DNA of 64,000 nucleotides, from NCBI RefSeq assembly GCF_048569485.1, contig NC_134360.1:204597692-204661691 (forward strand), given 5' to 3'. The position numbers were made by a program, and so were the translations under genes. Shown in pieces: positions 1 to 11,212 of this stretch. Every line of letters starts with the position of its first letter. The stretch's first letter is position 1. This DNA is from Anomaloglossus baeobatrachus. Taxonomy: Eukaryota > Chordata > Amphibia > Anura > Aromobatidae. The notes beneath the pieces were generated by a model that saw only the letters and a list, made by a program, of their open reading frames with translations, did no database searches and was not told the origin of the DNA.

Positions 1-534
1 GTCCTCGCCCCTGTCGCAGCAGTGCTATGTGGTGATAGCTGGTGTAGCGAAAATTATCACTACGCCAGCTTCACATGCACTCACCTTGCCCTGCAACTTC
101 GCTCTGGCCGGCGACCCACCTCCCTATTAAGGGGCGGGCCGTGCGGCATCATAGCAATGTCACACGGCAGGCGGCAAATAGAAGTGGAGGGGCGGAGATG
201 AGCGGGACGTAAACATCCCGCCCACCTCCTTCCTTCCGCATAGCCGACAGGAGCCGCGGTGAAGCAGGTAGGAGTTGTTCCTTGCTCCTGCGACTTCACA
301 CACAGAGATGTGTGCTGCCGCAGGAACAAGGAACAACATCGGACCATCGCAGCAAGGTAATTATGGTTTTCGGCGACGCTATACCGATGATACGATTACG
401 ACGCTTTTGCACTCGTTAATGGTATTAGCTAGGCTTTACACACTACGATGTCGAGAGTGGCGCAGGAAGTGCGGCACTTTCGACATGACCCCACCGACAT
501 CGCACCTGCGATGTCGTAGTGTGCAAAGTACCCC
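1..534. mobile_element. MITE of the CTTTACAC family, left end outside window
   Basis: The right end carries the inverted-repeat core of this family (CTTTACAC/CTTTGCAC followed by a CTACGACATCGC-like block) and abuts TTA. The interior shares with the copies at 3463, 6551 and 43116 a block on the theme of cggaaggaaggaggtgg plus a 'cgtcccgctcatctccgcc' block, and a central hairpin around 'cacagcgatgtgtg'. No protein is encoded. Superfamily is uncertain; TWA target sites would suit PIF/Harbinger. Confidence 0.65.
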
Positions 535-923
535 TTAGTGTTCCTTTGCTGTCCACTGACCCACAGCACCCGTGCATTCTACCCACTGCCCAGTTTTGCC
601 ACGCTATTTTATTTCCTCAAAGAGCTGACACTTTTCTGCCATCGTAAAGTGTCTGGGATACTACCTTACTGTTCCTTTGCTGCCAAGCAGGTACACCACA
701 TGTGCATTCTACACTCCTATCCATTACTGCTACGCAATTATTAACTGCAGGTAGTACAGCCAATTTGTGACGAAGGTGCAGGCGTGGATATAATGTTGCC
801 TTTATAAAAAGGTGGTTCTCTAGCTGTCTGACAGAGGTCAACACGACCAGCTGTTTCCACTTTAAAAAACTGATGACCTGCCAATCACACTCCTGTAGCG
901 GGTAAAGGGTTGGAAGGTCAGTG
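535..923. other. Stretch without a recognisable gene
   Basis: Unique-looking, AT-moderate DNA with a weak internal duplication: two segments sharing 'cctttgctg' and 'tgtgcattctac' lie about 120 bp apart (541-590 and 672-725). No domain-bearing reading frame is seen. It may be a worn repeat fragment. Confidence 0.4.
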
Positions 924-1440
924 TAAAAAAGCATGTGTAGTAAAGTAAACCTCAGCACTCAAATGAAGACAAAAAGGGGAAGTATGCGTAAGTGAATTTT
1001 ATTGACTGACACACTGCAAAGGGAACCTAACCAGGAGCAACAGCACCAACGTTTCGGCATAGAGCCTTTCTCAAGGTTGTTGCTGAAAGGTGTGAAAACA
1101 ATAACAAAAGTGAGTGCATTATGTACAGGTGATACATAGAATATATACACAAATAATACAAATATACATGAAGGAATACTGCGGATGGAACGTACATCAC
1201 TGGTCAGAGTAAGGGAACACGGGTCTCGAAGGACAACCGGAGGTTTTGCAAATAGAGGTAAGGTTCCACACGTTTTGCAGAGTGTGCTCTTATATCACAT
1301 GGAGAAAAAATAATTAGTACAGGTATGATAACATATTTCGTACCATGGGACATAATATTGGTCAAGTAATATAGGTAAGTTGCTTGTACAAACCAAGCTA
1401 AAACAGCCGGAGCTGGTATATATACCAAGGGGAGTGGAGA

Positions 1441-2400
1441 AAAGAAAATAGGAAAGCGAGAGAAAGAGAGAGAAAGAGAGAGAGAGAGAAAGATAGATAG
1501 AGAAAGAGAGAGAGAGAGGGAGAAAGAGAGAGAGGAAGAGGAGAGGAAGAGAGAAAGAGAGAGAGGGAGAAAGAGAGGAGGGAGAGTGAGGGAGAGAGAG
1601 AGAGGGGGAAGAGAGAGAGGGAGAGAAAGGGAGAGGGAGAAAAAAAAGAGAGAGGGAGAGAAAGAGAGGGAGAGAAGAGGGAAGAAGAGAGGGAGAGAAA
1701 GAGAGGGAGGGAGAAAGAGAGGAGGGAGAGAGAGGGAGAGAGAAAGAGGGGAGGGAGAGAGAGGGAGAGAGAAAGAGAGGGGGAGAGAGGAGGGAGAGAA
1801 AGGGAGAGGGAGAAAAAAAAAGAGAGGGAGAGAAAGAGAGGGAGAGAAAAAGAGGGAGAGAAAGAGAAAGGGAGGGAGAGAAAAGGAGGGAGAGACAGAG
1901 AGAGGGGGAGAAAGAGAGAGAGGAAGAGAAGGAGAGGGAGAGAGAGAGAGGGAGAGTGAGGGAAGAGAGAGGGAAAGAGAGAGGGAGAGAAAGGGAGAGG
2001 GAGAAAAAAAAGAGAGGAGAGAAAGAGAGGGAGAGAAAGAGAGGGAGAGAAAGAGAAAAGGAGGGAGAGAAAAGGAGGGAGAGGAGGGAAGGAGAGAAAG
2101 AGAGGGAGATAAAGAGAGGGAGAGAAGAGAGGGAGAGAAAGAGAGAGAGAAAGATAGAGAGAGAGAGAGAAAGAGAGAGAGAGAAAGAGAGAGAGAACGA
2201 GAGACAGAGAAAGAGAGAGAGTGAGAAAGAGAGAGGAAGAGAGAGAGGGAGAAAGAGAGAGAGGGAGAAAAGAGAGATAGAAGAGAAGGAGAGGGAGGAA
2301 GAGAGAGGAGAAAGAAAGAGAGGAGGGAGAGAGAGGTAGAGAGAAAGAGAGGGGAGGAGAGAGGGAGAGAAAGGGAGAAGGAGAAAAAAAAGAGAGGGAG
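1441..2400 (+). repeat. (GA)n-rich polypurine tract, ends at the gap
   Basis: Almost pure A/G for about 960 bases with irregular GAGA, GGGA and AAAAAA blocks. It runs into the N run and is answered by CT repeats at 2601-2625 on the other side. Any reading frame here (Arg/Glu/Lys only) is an artefact of composition. Confidence 0.97.
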
Positions 2401-2600
2401 NNNNNNNNNNNNNNNNNNNNNNNNNNNNNNNNNNNNNNNNNNNNNNNNNNNNNNNNNNNNNNNNNNNNNNNNNNNNNNNNNNNNNNNNNNNNNNNNNNNN
2501 NNNNNNNNNNNNNNNNNNNNNNNNNNNNNNNNNNNNNNNNNNNNNNNNNNNNNNNNNNNNNNNNNNNNNNNNNNNNNNNNNNNNNNNNNNNNNNNNNNNN
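2401..2600. other. Assembly gap (200 N)
   Basis: Exactly 200 N, the usual placeholder size. It sits between a purine tract and a pyrimidine tract that would form one long inverted repeat, a structure that often breaks assemblies. Confidence 1.
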
Positions 2601-3462
2601 CTCTCTCTCTTTCTCTCTCTCTTACTTTTTTTTTGTTCTTTTCTCCACTCCCCTTAGTTTATATACCAGCTCCGGCTGTTTAGCTTGGTTTGTACAAGCA
2701 ACTTACCTATGTTACTTGACCAATATTATGTCCCATGGTACGAAATATGTTATCATACCTGTACTAATTATTCTTTCTCCATGTGATTAAGAGCACACTC
2801 TGCAAAATGTGTGGAACCTTACCTCTATTTGCAAAACCTCCGGTTGTCCTTCGAGACCCGTGTTTCCTTACTCTGACCAGTGATGTATGTTCCATCCGCA
2901 GTATTCCTTCATGTATATTTGTATTATTTGTGTATATATTCTATGTATCACCTGTACATAATGCACTCACTTTTGTTATTGTTTTCACACCTTTCAGGCA
3001 ACAACCTCGAGAAAGGCTCTATGCCGAAATGTTGGTGCTGTTGCTCTGGTTAGGTTCCCTTTGCAATGTGTCGTGTCAGTCAATAAATTCACTTACGCAT
3101 ACTTCCCCTTTTTGTCTTCATTTGAGTGCTGGGGTTTACTATACTATATGATTCTTCCCCTAAGCACCTATAGTGTGTGTGGTAGAGCCTGTAATCTCTA
3201 AGTATTAAAAAAGCATGTGTGACTGCTTTCCCCACAGTCACAATGGATGAAGAGCATGCAGATGCACTAGATGGGGCAGACGGTGGTTGCACAGCCCCGC
3301 TATGCCACATTGTAGCACAGTGAACTTTCCATTGCGACTTACGCTTCATTTAAAGTCGTGTACAGGGTGGGCTCCCCAGTATACATCAAAACCACACACT
3401 AGGATAAGGACTCTAGGCAGTTGGGTTGATAAATGATTGCTTAACTTTCCCAAAACAAACAA

Positions 3463-4051
3463 TAAAGCGGGCTTTACACGCTACGACATCGCTAATGCTG
3501 AGTCGTTGGGGTCACGGATATTGTGACGCACATCCGGCCGCATTAGCGATGCCGTTGCGTGTGACATCGATTAGCGATTTTGCATCGTTGCAAAGCCGTG
3601 CAAAATCGCTAATCGGCGACACGGGGGTCCATTCCCAATTATCGTTACTGCAGCAGTAACGAGGTAGTTCGTCGCTCCTGCGGCAGCACACATCGCTGCG
3701 TGTGACACCGCAGGAGCGAGGAAGCTCTCCTTACCAGCCTCCCGGCCGCTATGCGGAAGGAAGGAGGTGGGCAGGATGTTACGTCCCGCTCATCTCCGCC
3801 CCTCCGCTGCTATTGGGCGGCGGTTCAGTGACGTTTCAGTGACGTCGCTGTGACGCCGCACGGACCGCCCCCTTAGAAAGGAGGCGGTTCGCCGGTCACA
3901 GCGACGTCGCCGGACAGGTAAGTATGTGTGACGGCTCTGGGCGATGTTGTGCGGCACGGGCAGCGATATGCCCGTGTCGCGCAACAGATGGGGGCGGGTA
4001 CCCACACTAGCGATATCGGGACCGATATCGCAGTGTGTAAAGTAGCCTTTA
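3463..4051. mobile_element. MITE of the CTTTACAC family
   Basis: The ends are inverted: left GGGCTTTACACGCTACGACATCGC-like, right the reverse of AGGCTACTTTACAC. TAA precedes and TTA follows. The interior has the same cggaaggaaggaggtgg and cgtcccgctcatctccgcc blocks as the copies at 1, 6551 and 43116, and a hairpin around 'cacatcgctgcgtgtgac'. Non-coding. Confidence 0.75.
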
Positions 4052-4215
4052 GAAGCATGCATAAAACTGAAAGAATAGAACAATCTATTCACAATTCCAA
4101 AAGCCTTACCCCTATGCTGCGACATTCGTAATGGCGATTTATACACCCTGCTCACTAAATTTGGACTAACCAAGGGACTGTGTAAACCTGGTAATCCCTC
4201 TGCGTTGCAGGAGTA

Positions 4216-4217
<2 letters not shown>

Positions 4218-4247
<30 letters not shown>
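4218..4247 (+). repeat. (GT)n microsatellite
   Basis: About 14 uninterrupted GT dinucleotides following 'ggagtaattg'. Confidence 0.95.
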
Positions 4248-4249
<2 letters not shown>

Positions 4250-4667
4250 CACGACTTCCCAGTGGCGCATCACAACAGCTTACAAGTTATCTACCTAAAC
4301 ATAGACAAAACCCATTACCCCCCCTGAATACCCTTGTTAGCTGAAACCTCACAGATAAGGCAGATGATAACAGTGTGAATGCAAACCACACAGCTCAGCA
4401 ACACAGTCCTGGAAATCTTGTAAAGCAACAGTCAATGCAAACATGTGTCGCTGTCCCTCTATGATTTTAACTTTAAGTGACAATTTGACAGTGCAGAGGC
4501 AGCAAGTCTTATTGTCTATATAGTCATCCTAACCAGATAAGATATGTGTTTTGCTAATAAAACAAAGTGTTGCGTGCACGCATTACTGTATGGGCCCACC
4601 CTACCAAAACCCGGGTACTGTGGTGTCCAGTTGCCATAAATACAGACTTTACGCTCCTCCCATGGTA

Positions 4668-4990
4668 AACAGTATAGACAGCACCGGAAGAATGTTGGTC
4701 TCTGGCACAGGATGCTGCACACAGGCGTTACGGTCCTCCTCACCGAACTCCAACACGACTCCCCTCACAATTGACCAAAGTGCTTCCACGGTGGCTCCTT
4801 GCTGTAACACACACCTTTAGCTTTTCCTTATGTTCATAGACAGAATCTCCTCCGCTCTCCAAGTCCACAGCCGAAAACCGTTTTGCTATTGCTATAGTGA
4901 CCAAACAGACAAAGGCAGATGCAAAAAAAACAGCAGCACCTTGTGTGTAGTCTGCAACAATGCATGCAATGAACGGCAAATAAGCATGTT
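4668..4990 (-). pseudogene. Possible C-terminal coding fragment, unrecognised
   Basis: On the minus strand one frame reads through a hydrophobic stretch that could be a membrane helix (about 4880-4960, residues like AAVFFASAFVCLVTIAIA) followed by a charged segment ending EHKEKLK. A second frame just downstream, after a possible splice acceptor (TGTGTTACAG near 4806), reads ATVEALWSIVRGVVLEFG and ends at a stop near 4668. Both have protein-like composition, unlike the surroundings. I do not recognise the family. It may be a worn host exon pair, a retrocopy or chance. The neighbouring DNA at 4250-4660 holds nothing I can name. Confidence 0.2.
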
Positions 4991-5029
4991 GCGTTGACAT
5001 TGGATAAAGCTGATCAATACACCCTCACG

Positions 5030-6367
5030 CTATCAATTGATATCCATGTAACACTTCATGGATGAAGTACTCAAAGTAGTAAGTTTTTGGCCTCTACTTA
5101 AAGATTGGTGACAAATCTTACAGATTACATGACTTGGGTGATCCTTTGCGATGTAAAAAAAGCCCCAGGCTTGGCAAGGCTTAGAGCCCATGCGACCTGC
5201 AGAGCCACCACAACCTCTGCTCAGAGGCAGCGTTGTGGGTAAGGATTCAGTTGTTGACGTGCTTCCAGTACTTTGTCTCTGTCCAGGAAGACGCAACCTA
5301 ACCTCGTCGTCAGTTGCATCCTCCACCTCCTCTGCTGACCTCATCGACTGGGTGACATTGGTTTGACAGTAAGTGGGGTCTCAAACCTCATCATCACCCT
5401 GTGTGTTTTCATTCCTCCCATCCTGAGTCCTCCAAGACAACCTCTTCCTGCCCTGACCGAATAGTAAAGTTGTCGTTCCAATCAGGTATCTGAGTCTCCT
5501 CGGCATGTTCCCCATTGTCTCCACCAGGAGGATTTACAGTTTGGGAATGAGGGTGTACATTATGCTCAGCACCTTCTTCATCGGGGCCTGGATCCGACTC
5601 ACAAAGCTTCTGGGCATCAGTGCAGATCATTTCCCCAGTCTCCTGGAACTCGCTGCCTCAACACATCAGATTATCTGCTACACCCGAAAGCTTCAAATGG
5701 AACCTGAAAACTCATCTGTTCATAAATGCCTATAACCTTCAATGACCCCACCACTGTGCGGAGCTGCCGCCCCACCACCGTGCGGAGCTGCCGCCCTACC
5801 ACCGTGCGGAGCTGCCGCCCAACCTACACCCCACCTACTGTCTCCTCCCCAAAATCCTTTAGAATGTAATCCCACAAGAGCAGGGCCCTCTTCCCTGTGT
5901 ACCAGTCTGTCTATTGTAACTTGTATATGCATTCTGTATGTAACCCCCTTCTCATGTACAGCACCAAGGAATAAATGGTGCTCTATAAATAAATAATAAT
6001 CATAACTTCCTTGTCTGTACTCACTTCAGCTTTGGAGCAGACCTCTGATTCCCAGGCTATAGTGTGACTGAACAGCTCTGCAGACTCAAATATCTCTGTT
6101 ACCCCATACTCAGCAGGGCTGGTAGAAACTTGAGAGCTGTTAGGAAGCAAGTGCGATTGGGTTGACACTACAGAGGAATGGAGTATTTGGGATATTGAAC
6201 TTGAGGTGGAGGAGAGGCCACTTTATGGAGCACTTGAGATCCATTGAAGCAGCTGGTGTTTTGGTGCCTCATCTACATTTGGAAGCGATGGTCGTGTCCG
6301 TGAAAAAAGGGATCATATCAGATTATCCACGGGAAGAAGTAAATCTGTTATTTTGGCTGGTAGTTGG
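5030..6367 (-). pseudogene. N-terminal part of a BED-zinc-finger hAT transposase, interrupted
   Basis: The minus strand carries, in separate pieces, the same protein as the intact gene start at 63455. Matching blocks include ESAELFSHTIAWES (about 6040-6100), TDAQKLCESD (about 5600) and, after nucleotide-level similarity at 6180-6366, the YRGQSDVLPF region. Downstream (5033-5344) follows a BED-type zinc finger: WGFFYIAKDHPSHVICKIC with a CxxC pair. The catalytic domain is not present. The gene is cut by a non-LTR tail at about 5634-5998 and shows several frame changes, so it is dead. At its upstream end (6368) it abuts LTR-like DNA. A hAT origin is supported by the family TIRs seen at 42327 and 51342. 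Confidence 0.6.
5634..5998 (+). mobile_element. 3' end of an L2/CR1-type non-LTR retrotransposon or derived SINE
   Basis: The segment splits the hAT fragment cleanly: hAT similarity resumes on both sides. It starts with coding-like sequence that ends in a frame resembling the C-terminus of L2/CR1 ORF2 (about 5695-5735). It finishes with a 3' tail containing 'ggaataaatggtgctctata' and a run of AATAAATAATAAT, the tail style of these elements. Inside lies a 3-copy tandem repeat of about 32 bp (5748-5823, unit containing 'gtgcggagctgccgcc'). 5'-truncated, non-autonomous. Confidence 0.6.
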
Positions 6368-8213
6368 TGTTACGAATCGGTGCCGCCATAGACGCAAGCA
6401 GCCTGCTGCGGTTCCAGTTGCGCCCAGGCGTCAGCTGCCATTTTTGGCTGTGCCTCGGGTCGTCCAGCTGGCTGCTTTCTCCTCCACGTCAAAGTGTGGA
6501 GAGGTGGCTAGTGCGCATGCGTGTGCTGATTTACCCCAGCCACAGCCTAAGGGGTACTTTACACGTTGCGACATCGCTAGCATCAGCTAGCGATGTCCAG
6601 CGCGATAGTACCCGCCCCCGTCGCACATGCGATATCTTGTGATTGCTACCGTAGCGAACATTATCGCTACGGCAGCATCACACGCACATACCTGGTCGGC
6701 GACGTCGCGGTGACCGCCGAACAATCTCTCCTTAAAGAGGGAGGTGCGTTTGGCGTCACCGCGACGTCAGCACGACGTCACTGAGCGGCTGGCCAATAGA
6801 AGCGGAGGGGCGGAGATGAGCGGGACATAACATCCCGCCCACCTTCTTGTTTCCGCATTTCCGTCGGGACGCAGGTAAGGAGATGTTTGTCGTTCCAGCG
6901 GCTTCACACAGCGATGTGTGACGCCGCTGGAGCGACAAACAATATTGTACCTGCAGCTGGAGCGACATTATGAAAATGAACGACGTGACACAGATCAGCG
7001 ATTTTTGACTGTTTCACGCTCGTTCATCATCGCTCCTAGGATTTACACATTGCGATGTTGCTACCGGCGCTGGATGTGCGTCACAACAACCGTGACCCCG
7101 ACGATATTTCGGTAGCGATGTCGCAACGTGTAAAGTACCCCTAAGTCCAGTGTTTAACCTAGTGAGTATGCTCAGCCTGACTGTGCCATTCCTGAGGCTA
7201 AGTCCTTAGTTCGGGCTACAGCGCATGCTCCCAGACTTAGTGCGAAAAGCCTCTTTGCACAGGTACTTGGACTCCGTGCCTTGTCTAAGTCCTGTGTTGT
7301 GCCTAGAGAGCATGCTGAAGCTAATAGTCTTTTTTCTGAGACTGTTGTTTAGGCTACTGAGCATACTCAGGCACTTACTGCATCAGAGGATAGGTCCGGT
7401 AATGAACTCTTTGACCCTGTCCGTGACGTGGCAGGCACAGATAGGCCACAGGGCATCAGGTGTCCTAATGATGTGGCCAGGCCACTCCGGACTGGCTTGC
7501 AGAGGTCCGCCCCTATGACTTGTCACCTCATTATTGTTGGTCAGACGATGACTGGTGAGGTGTTTGGGTCGTGGCTGCCATGAGGTCATCATTGAAGTGG
7601 CGGTTCCGAATAGGCCGCTGGTTATGCCACTGATGATGTGTCACTCTGCTTTTGTCTCCAGGAGGTGAATTGTGGTCCACCCTCGGTTGGGGCGGACCCA
7701 GGTTATAAAAGGGGCTGGAGCCAACAAGGAGGTGCGCAGTCTTCTATTATGCTCAGAAAGAGCACACCTCCATGTGTTGAACCCATTGCGGCTTTAGGCC
7801 AGAGGTAGGCAGGGATAGGGCGTCGGTGCAGGCCACCACCACAGTTGGTAACGCAGAATGGTTAAGACCAGCTCCTGTCCTACCAGTCCTGCTAGTGCAG
7901 CCCAGTGGCATTAACTGGGCTACTGCTGCTGATGTGCCTGCTGTCCACAAGTGTGGCCCCTACGCACACGGACAGTTTTCCCAATGGACCCTGTGTTGTT
8001 AACAGGGAGTTCCTGGGCTGGGTGGGTGTGTGGACCCTGTGATGCTAACAGGGTTCGCAGTCTCCAGATCCGAGTGTCGTCTAACTCGGTTAAGGCTACT
8101 ATTAGTTTCAGAGCCACCCAGCTCTGTATCCTCTGCCTAACCTTCATGTTGCCAGCATCTCCTTTTCCATCTGTGAGCACGGTGGACTCCAACTGGCGAT
8201 TGGGATATATACC
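6368..8213 (+). mobile_element. LTR-like retroelement sequence, fossil, interrupted
   Basis: It starts TGTTACGAATCGG exactly where the hAT fragment stops, is split by a MITE (6551-7141), and contains a strong TATA box (TATAAAAG, 7704-7711) about 45 bp upstream of a plausible transcript start, as in an LTR. It is then interrupted by the LTR element at 8214. No gag or pol is recognised. The continuation after 11156 and the other terminus are not defined. Broken and old. Confidence 0.4.
6551..7141. mobile_element. MITE of the CTTTACAC family, complete, TAA target duplication
   Basis: A 591-bp element with terminal inverted repeat GGGGTACTTTACACGTTGCG flanked on both sides by TAA (6548-6550 and 7142-7144). 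The first about 50 and last about 50 bp are inverted copies. The interior repeats the family blocks seen at 3463 and 43116. A 3-bp TAA duplication fits PIF/Harbinger-type transposition (inference). No coding capacity. Confidence 0.8.
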
Positions 8214-8931
8214 TGTGACGCCCTGGACCCCAGGGGTCACAGGTAACAACATCAACCACATTACACACACACACCCATGGAGCACTGGGCGGTAGAGATG
8301 GGGGAGATAGTGGCTTCCGTGCGGGCCCGTGAAAGGATGATGGTGTTGGCAGGGTGGGAAGGCGACCCACGTCCCTATACCCTTGAGGGGTCGGCCATCG
8401 CGGCTGAGGGGCTTGGTCTGCTGCTGCCCGCCATACCGCCTCCTCCATTGCCCGCAGTGGTTGTCGCTGCTCCTCCACCCGTATCCCCACCCCCGACACC
8501 GGTGGCGGAGTCCGTCCCGGGTGCTCATGGGAAGCTGCTTGGGGAGGCTAGCCCGGACTTGCTATGGAACCCGGCAGCGCTGTGCCCGTTGCCCGAGGGG
8601 ACCCGTTACCGGCCAGTACCCGACCATGAGGCGATGCCGGATGTCCCGGAAGTGACAGCGCCCAAGAGTTCCCAGGCCCCAGCAGTCCACCCGGCCAAGA
8701 AGGCCCAGAAGGCAAGCCGCTCCAGGGTCGCGGGCCTCGGCTGAGGTTCCGCGGGGAGGCAGCTGCAAGGCAGCAGAGCCGGCCGCGACACAGCGGTGCT
8801 CCCCTTGGAGAGTGCCGATCATGGTTGGCATCGGGGAGCGCCAGCTGGGCCAGACCCCCACCGCAATAGACCCCAGGTGTGTGGGTGCCCCGTACTAGGA
8901 GCGGCAGCCCAGCCAACTGAGCCAGGAAATA

Positions 8932-9306
8932 GTGGTCAGGGAGAAGAGGAGAGAGGATGTACTTGCCCGTACCATCGAGTGGAGGGAGCACCTAAGGAGC
9001 GCTGGATATTGGGTACGGGGCCCTACCTACCAGGGCCAGGTCAGGAGGTTCAACAAGGACAAAGGCTGGGGGTTCCTGTACGACCCCGAATTAGATGGAG
9101 AGGTTTTCTTTTCCCGGCGGGATGTGAATGCCCATCTCCCGTTTGGGCACCCAGACCGTGACCTTCTGCCCGGCGATCTGGCGCACTACACCCGGCACCG
9201 AGGGGAGAGGGGCTGGTTTGCCCTGGATGTTCCGAGTGGCAGACAGCCCCCTCCTCCACCGTACAGCCCTGAAGTGGAGGTGGAAGAAGAGTATCCCACT
9301 GATTAA
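8932..9306 (+). CDS. Cold-shock-like domain stretch of copy 1
   Basis: An open stretch of 124 residues, part of fossil copy 1. Residues about 30-105 align with the cold-shock fold: a first strand region YQGQVRRF, an RNP1-like KGWGFLYDP, an RNP2-like EVFFSRRDV, and a last strand region GERGWFALDV. These match the order GxVxxF...KGxGFI...VFV...known from YB-1, Lin28 and bacterial CspA. The tail is proline-rich. The aromatic and glycine positions expected to touch nucleic acid are kept. It belongs to a damaged element and is unlikely to be a working gene. Compare the longer versions at 25750, 29121 and 58642. Confidence 0.7.
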   Translation: MVREKRREDVLARTIEWREHLRSAGYWVRGPTYQGQVRRFNKDKGWGFLYDPELDGEVFFSRRDVNAHLPFGHPDRDLLPGDLAHYTRHRGERGWFALDVPSGRQPPPPPYSPEVEVEEEYPTD

Positions 9307-9931
9307 GCAAAAAGGACCCGTTCCCGTTGGGACTTGTGTTTGAAACCCCGTTGATAACCCCTGTTGCGTGAGTGACTGCTCATGGACAAGGCCGTGGACT
9401 TGCCGGCCACCCAAAAACTTTTGGGCTTGTAAATATTGCCCTATCTGCCCCCTTTTACATACCTTCCCGTTCCGTTAGCCTCTGGAGAGGCAGATTGGAG
9501 GTAGGACCCGCCTCAGAGAAGGCTGGGGTCCGGTCACCACTGGGACCGGTGAGCATCCTCCGGGGAGCCCTTGAGTAACTGCCGGGTGCGCCGCACTGTA
9601 CCAGTTCCCACCTGGGTGATCTGGCCATGTTCCTGTTTCCGGACTGGGGAAAAGGAGTGCTGCCCATTTCTTAGGGGCAGCATCAAGGATAGGTTGTTTG
9701 GGTGGGAAAGGCAACAGGACATGAACCCGTTCCGTTTAATAAAGTTATGCAACGTTAAAGTAAATTCTTCCCGTTATGGGAAGACCTTCAGTAAGCATAT
9801 ATTGTAAAAATGTTATTATAATTGTAAATGTTTCCCTTTTTACCGTTTTACAGTTAACAGAAAAAGAAAACAAAAATAAACCGGAGTTGGTCGGGCAGCC
9901 CGCGGACGGTCTGCATTAAACCAAGGGGGAG

Positions 9932-11152
9932 TGTGACGCCCTGGACCCCAGGGGTCACAGGTAACAACACCAACCACATTACACACACACACCCATCCCT
10001 TGTGAGGACACAACAGTCATCCAAAAGGGAGACCTGATGCCTCCCTCAGGGCCAGTAGGGCACAGCAGGTGAGCGGAGTCAGGCGGAAAGGCACGCCCAC
10101 CGAGGAGACTACTGTCCTGAGGCAGGAAATACAAAGAGTCAGTTGAGAGAAGAGTGTAGAGTGTGACAGTGACAGGAGGTGTGGAGGAGCAGAGCTGTCA
10201 GGGACCCGGGTAGGAGCCTAGGACTCTTGAAACATCAGGCAGGCAGACGGTGGTGGCCACCTGCAGGAGTACCGGTAAAGCAACCGGCGGAACCGTAGGG
10301 ACCGGGCCAGGGTTGGAGTCCGCCAGCCCTGAACCAGGGAGTCAACCGTGTACCGGAGCACCAGAAACTGGGTACTCAGACCCCATCCTAGCTTAGAAGC
10401 CACTGAGTGTAGGCAAATTAACTGATTGCAGTCTGGACCTCACGGGTTCATCCTCACCCAAAGTCCCGAAAGAAGGCAAAAGCCCACCGATACCGGGTGA
10501 GAGCCACCGCCAAGGGCCAAACATCCGCCGGGCCAGTGCCTGCGGGCAACCAAGGGCTCATTCGGCAGCTAAACGCCGGGGAGCGGGCTACCACTGTCCA
10601 GGCAGGGGAGCCGAAAACTACAACAAGAGGTGCAAGGGAAAGGGGCCACCATCAACCTCACAAGGGACACAAGCAGCCGGCTGCGGGACCCGACCATACC
10701 CGAACTTTGGTTTACCAGTGACTCTGAGTGTGAATTAATCGTGAGTACACCAGTGCCATCCGGGCATGACACTGCACCGCAGCACGGCACCCTGCACCCC
10801 GACAACCGTTGCCAGTCCCCGCCGGGCCCCGGGACACACCGCCCCTACCCACGGAGGGGCTAACATCTAGGCTGCGGCCGCAACACCGCTCCCAGGAGCC
10901 CCCTTCACTCCAGTCGCAGCGGTGGTGCATCCCGTCACCATGACCCTTGGGTGGCGTCATGACCCATCCGACGACAATGCGGCCCCCGGCTGCGCACCTC
11001 GTCCCACACCACCACCACCCCACTGCCTCTCCTTAACAGAGCGACGTGGCCCCCGGTCTGGAGGCACTCGTGCCACCGAAAACCCGAGCCCGGACCTCGA
11101 GCGGCTCGGCCCGAGCAGCGGAGAGCGGCCGAGCCCCTCTCAGGGCGGTACA
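9932..11152 (+). repeat. 3' LTR of copy 1
   Basis: Starts with the family hairpin (TGTGACGCCCTGG then CCAGGGGTCACA) and ends CA. The sequence 'accaaccacattacacacac' near the start is also present at 8250, confirming the same terminus at the element's other end. Confidence 0.85.
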
Positions 11153-11212
11153 TACCACCTTATCCTAATCTGCCTGTCCCCCCATAACAGATGGTGTTAC
11201 TTCAGCAGATGT

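Larger units (their letters stand above)
939..3205. mobile_element. Penelope-like terminal pieces in inverted orientation around a (GA)n/(CT)n core
   Basis: Two arms of about 500 bp (943-1438 and 2643-3146) are inverted copies of each other, joined by a purine tract, the gap and a pyrimidine tract. A 15-bp direct repeat (TAAAAAAGCATGTGT at 924-938 and 3206-3220) brackets the whole, showing a single target-primed type of insertion. Each arm contains a hammerhead-like block (in the right arm near 3007-3031: CTCGAGAAAGGC, TCTAT, GCCGAAAT), as is known for the pseudo-LTRs of Penelope-like elements. No reverse transcriptase is present. Assignment to Penelope-like elements is inference from the motif and the inverted arrangement. 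Confidence 0.5.
8214..11152 (+). mobile_element. LTR retrotransposon of the cold-shock-domain family (copy 1), fossil
   Basis: Begins TGTGACGCCCTGG and ends GGTACA, flanked by the 4-bp duplication TACC (8210-8213 and 11153-11156). The 3' LTR is 9932-11152 (1221 bp), preceded by the purine tract AAGGGGGAG (9923-9931). At the 5' end only the outermost LTR tip is recognisable. The inside holds one protein-coding region (8277-9306) with the family's N-terminal helical part and a cold-shock-like domain. No gag, protease, reverse transcriptase or integrase. Broken, with few breaks. It inserted into other LTR-like DNA. Confidence 0.85.

Noticed and set aside
1586-2339. Long Arg/Glu/Lys open frames (212 and 127 codons) in the purine tract
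   Set aside because: Pure GA repeats cannot contain stops in these frames; there is no conserved start or domain.
7951-8295. Open frames around the LTR-like DNA before copy 1
   Set aside because: They cross the insertion border at 8214 and show no conserved protein features.
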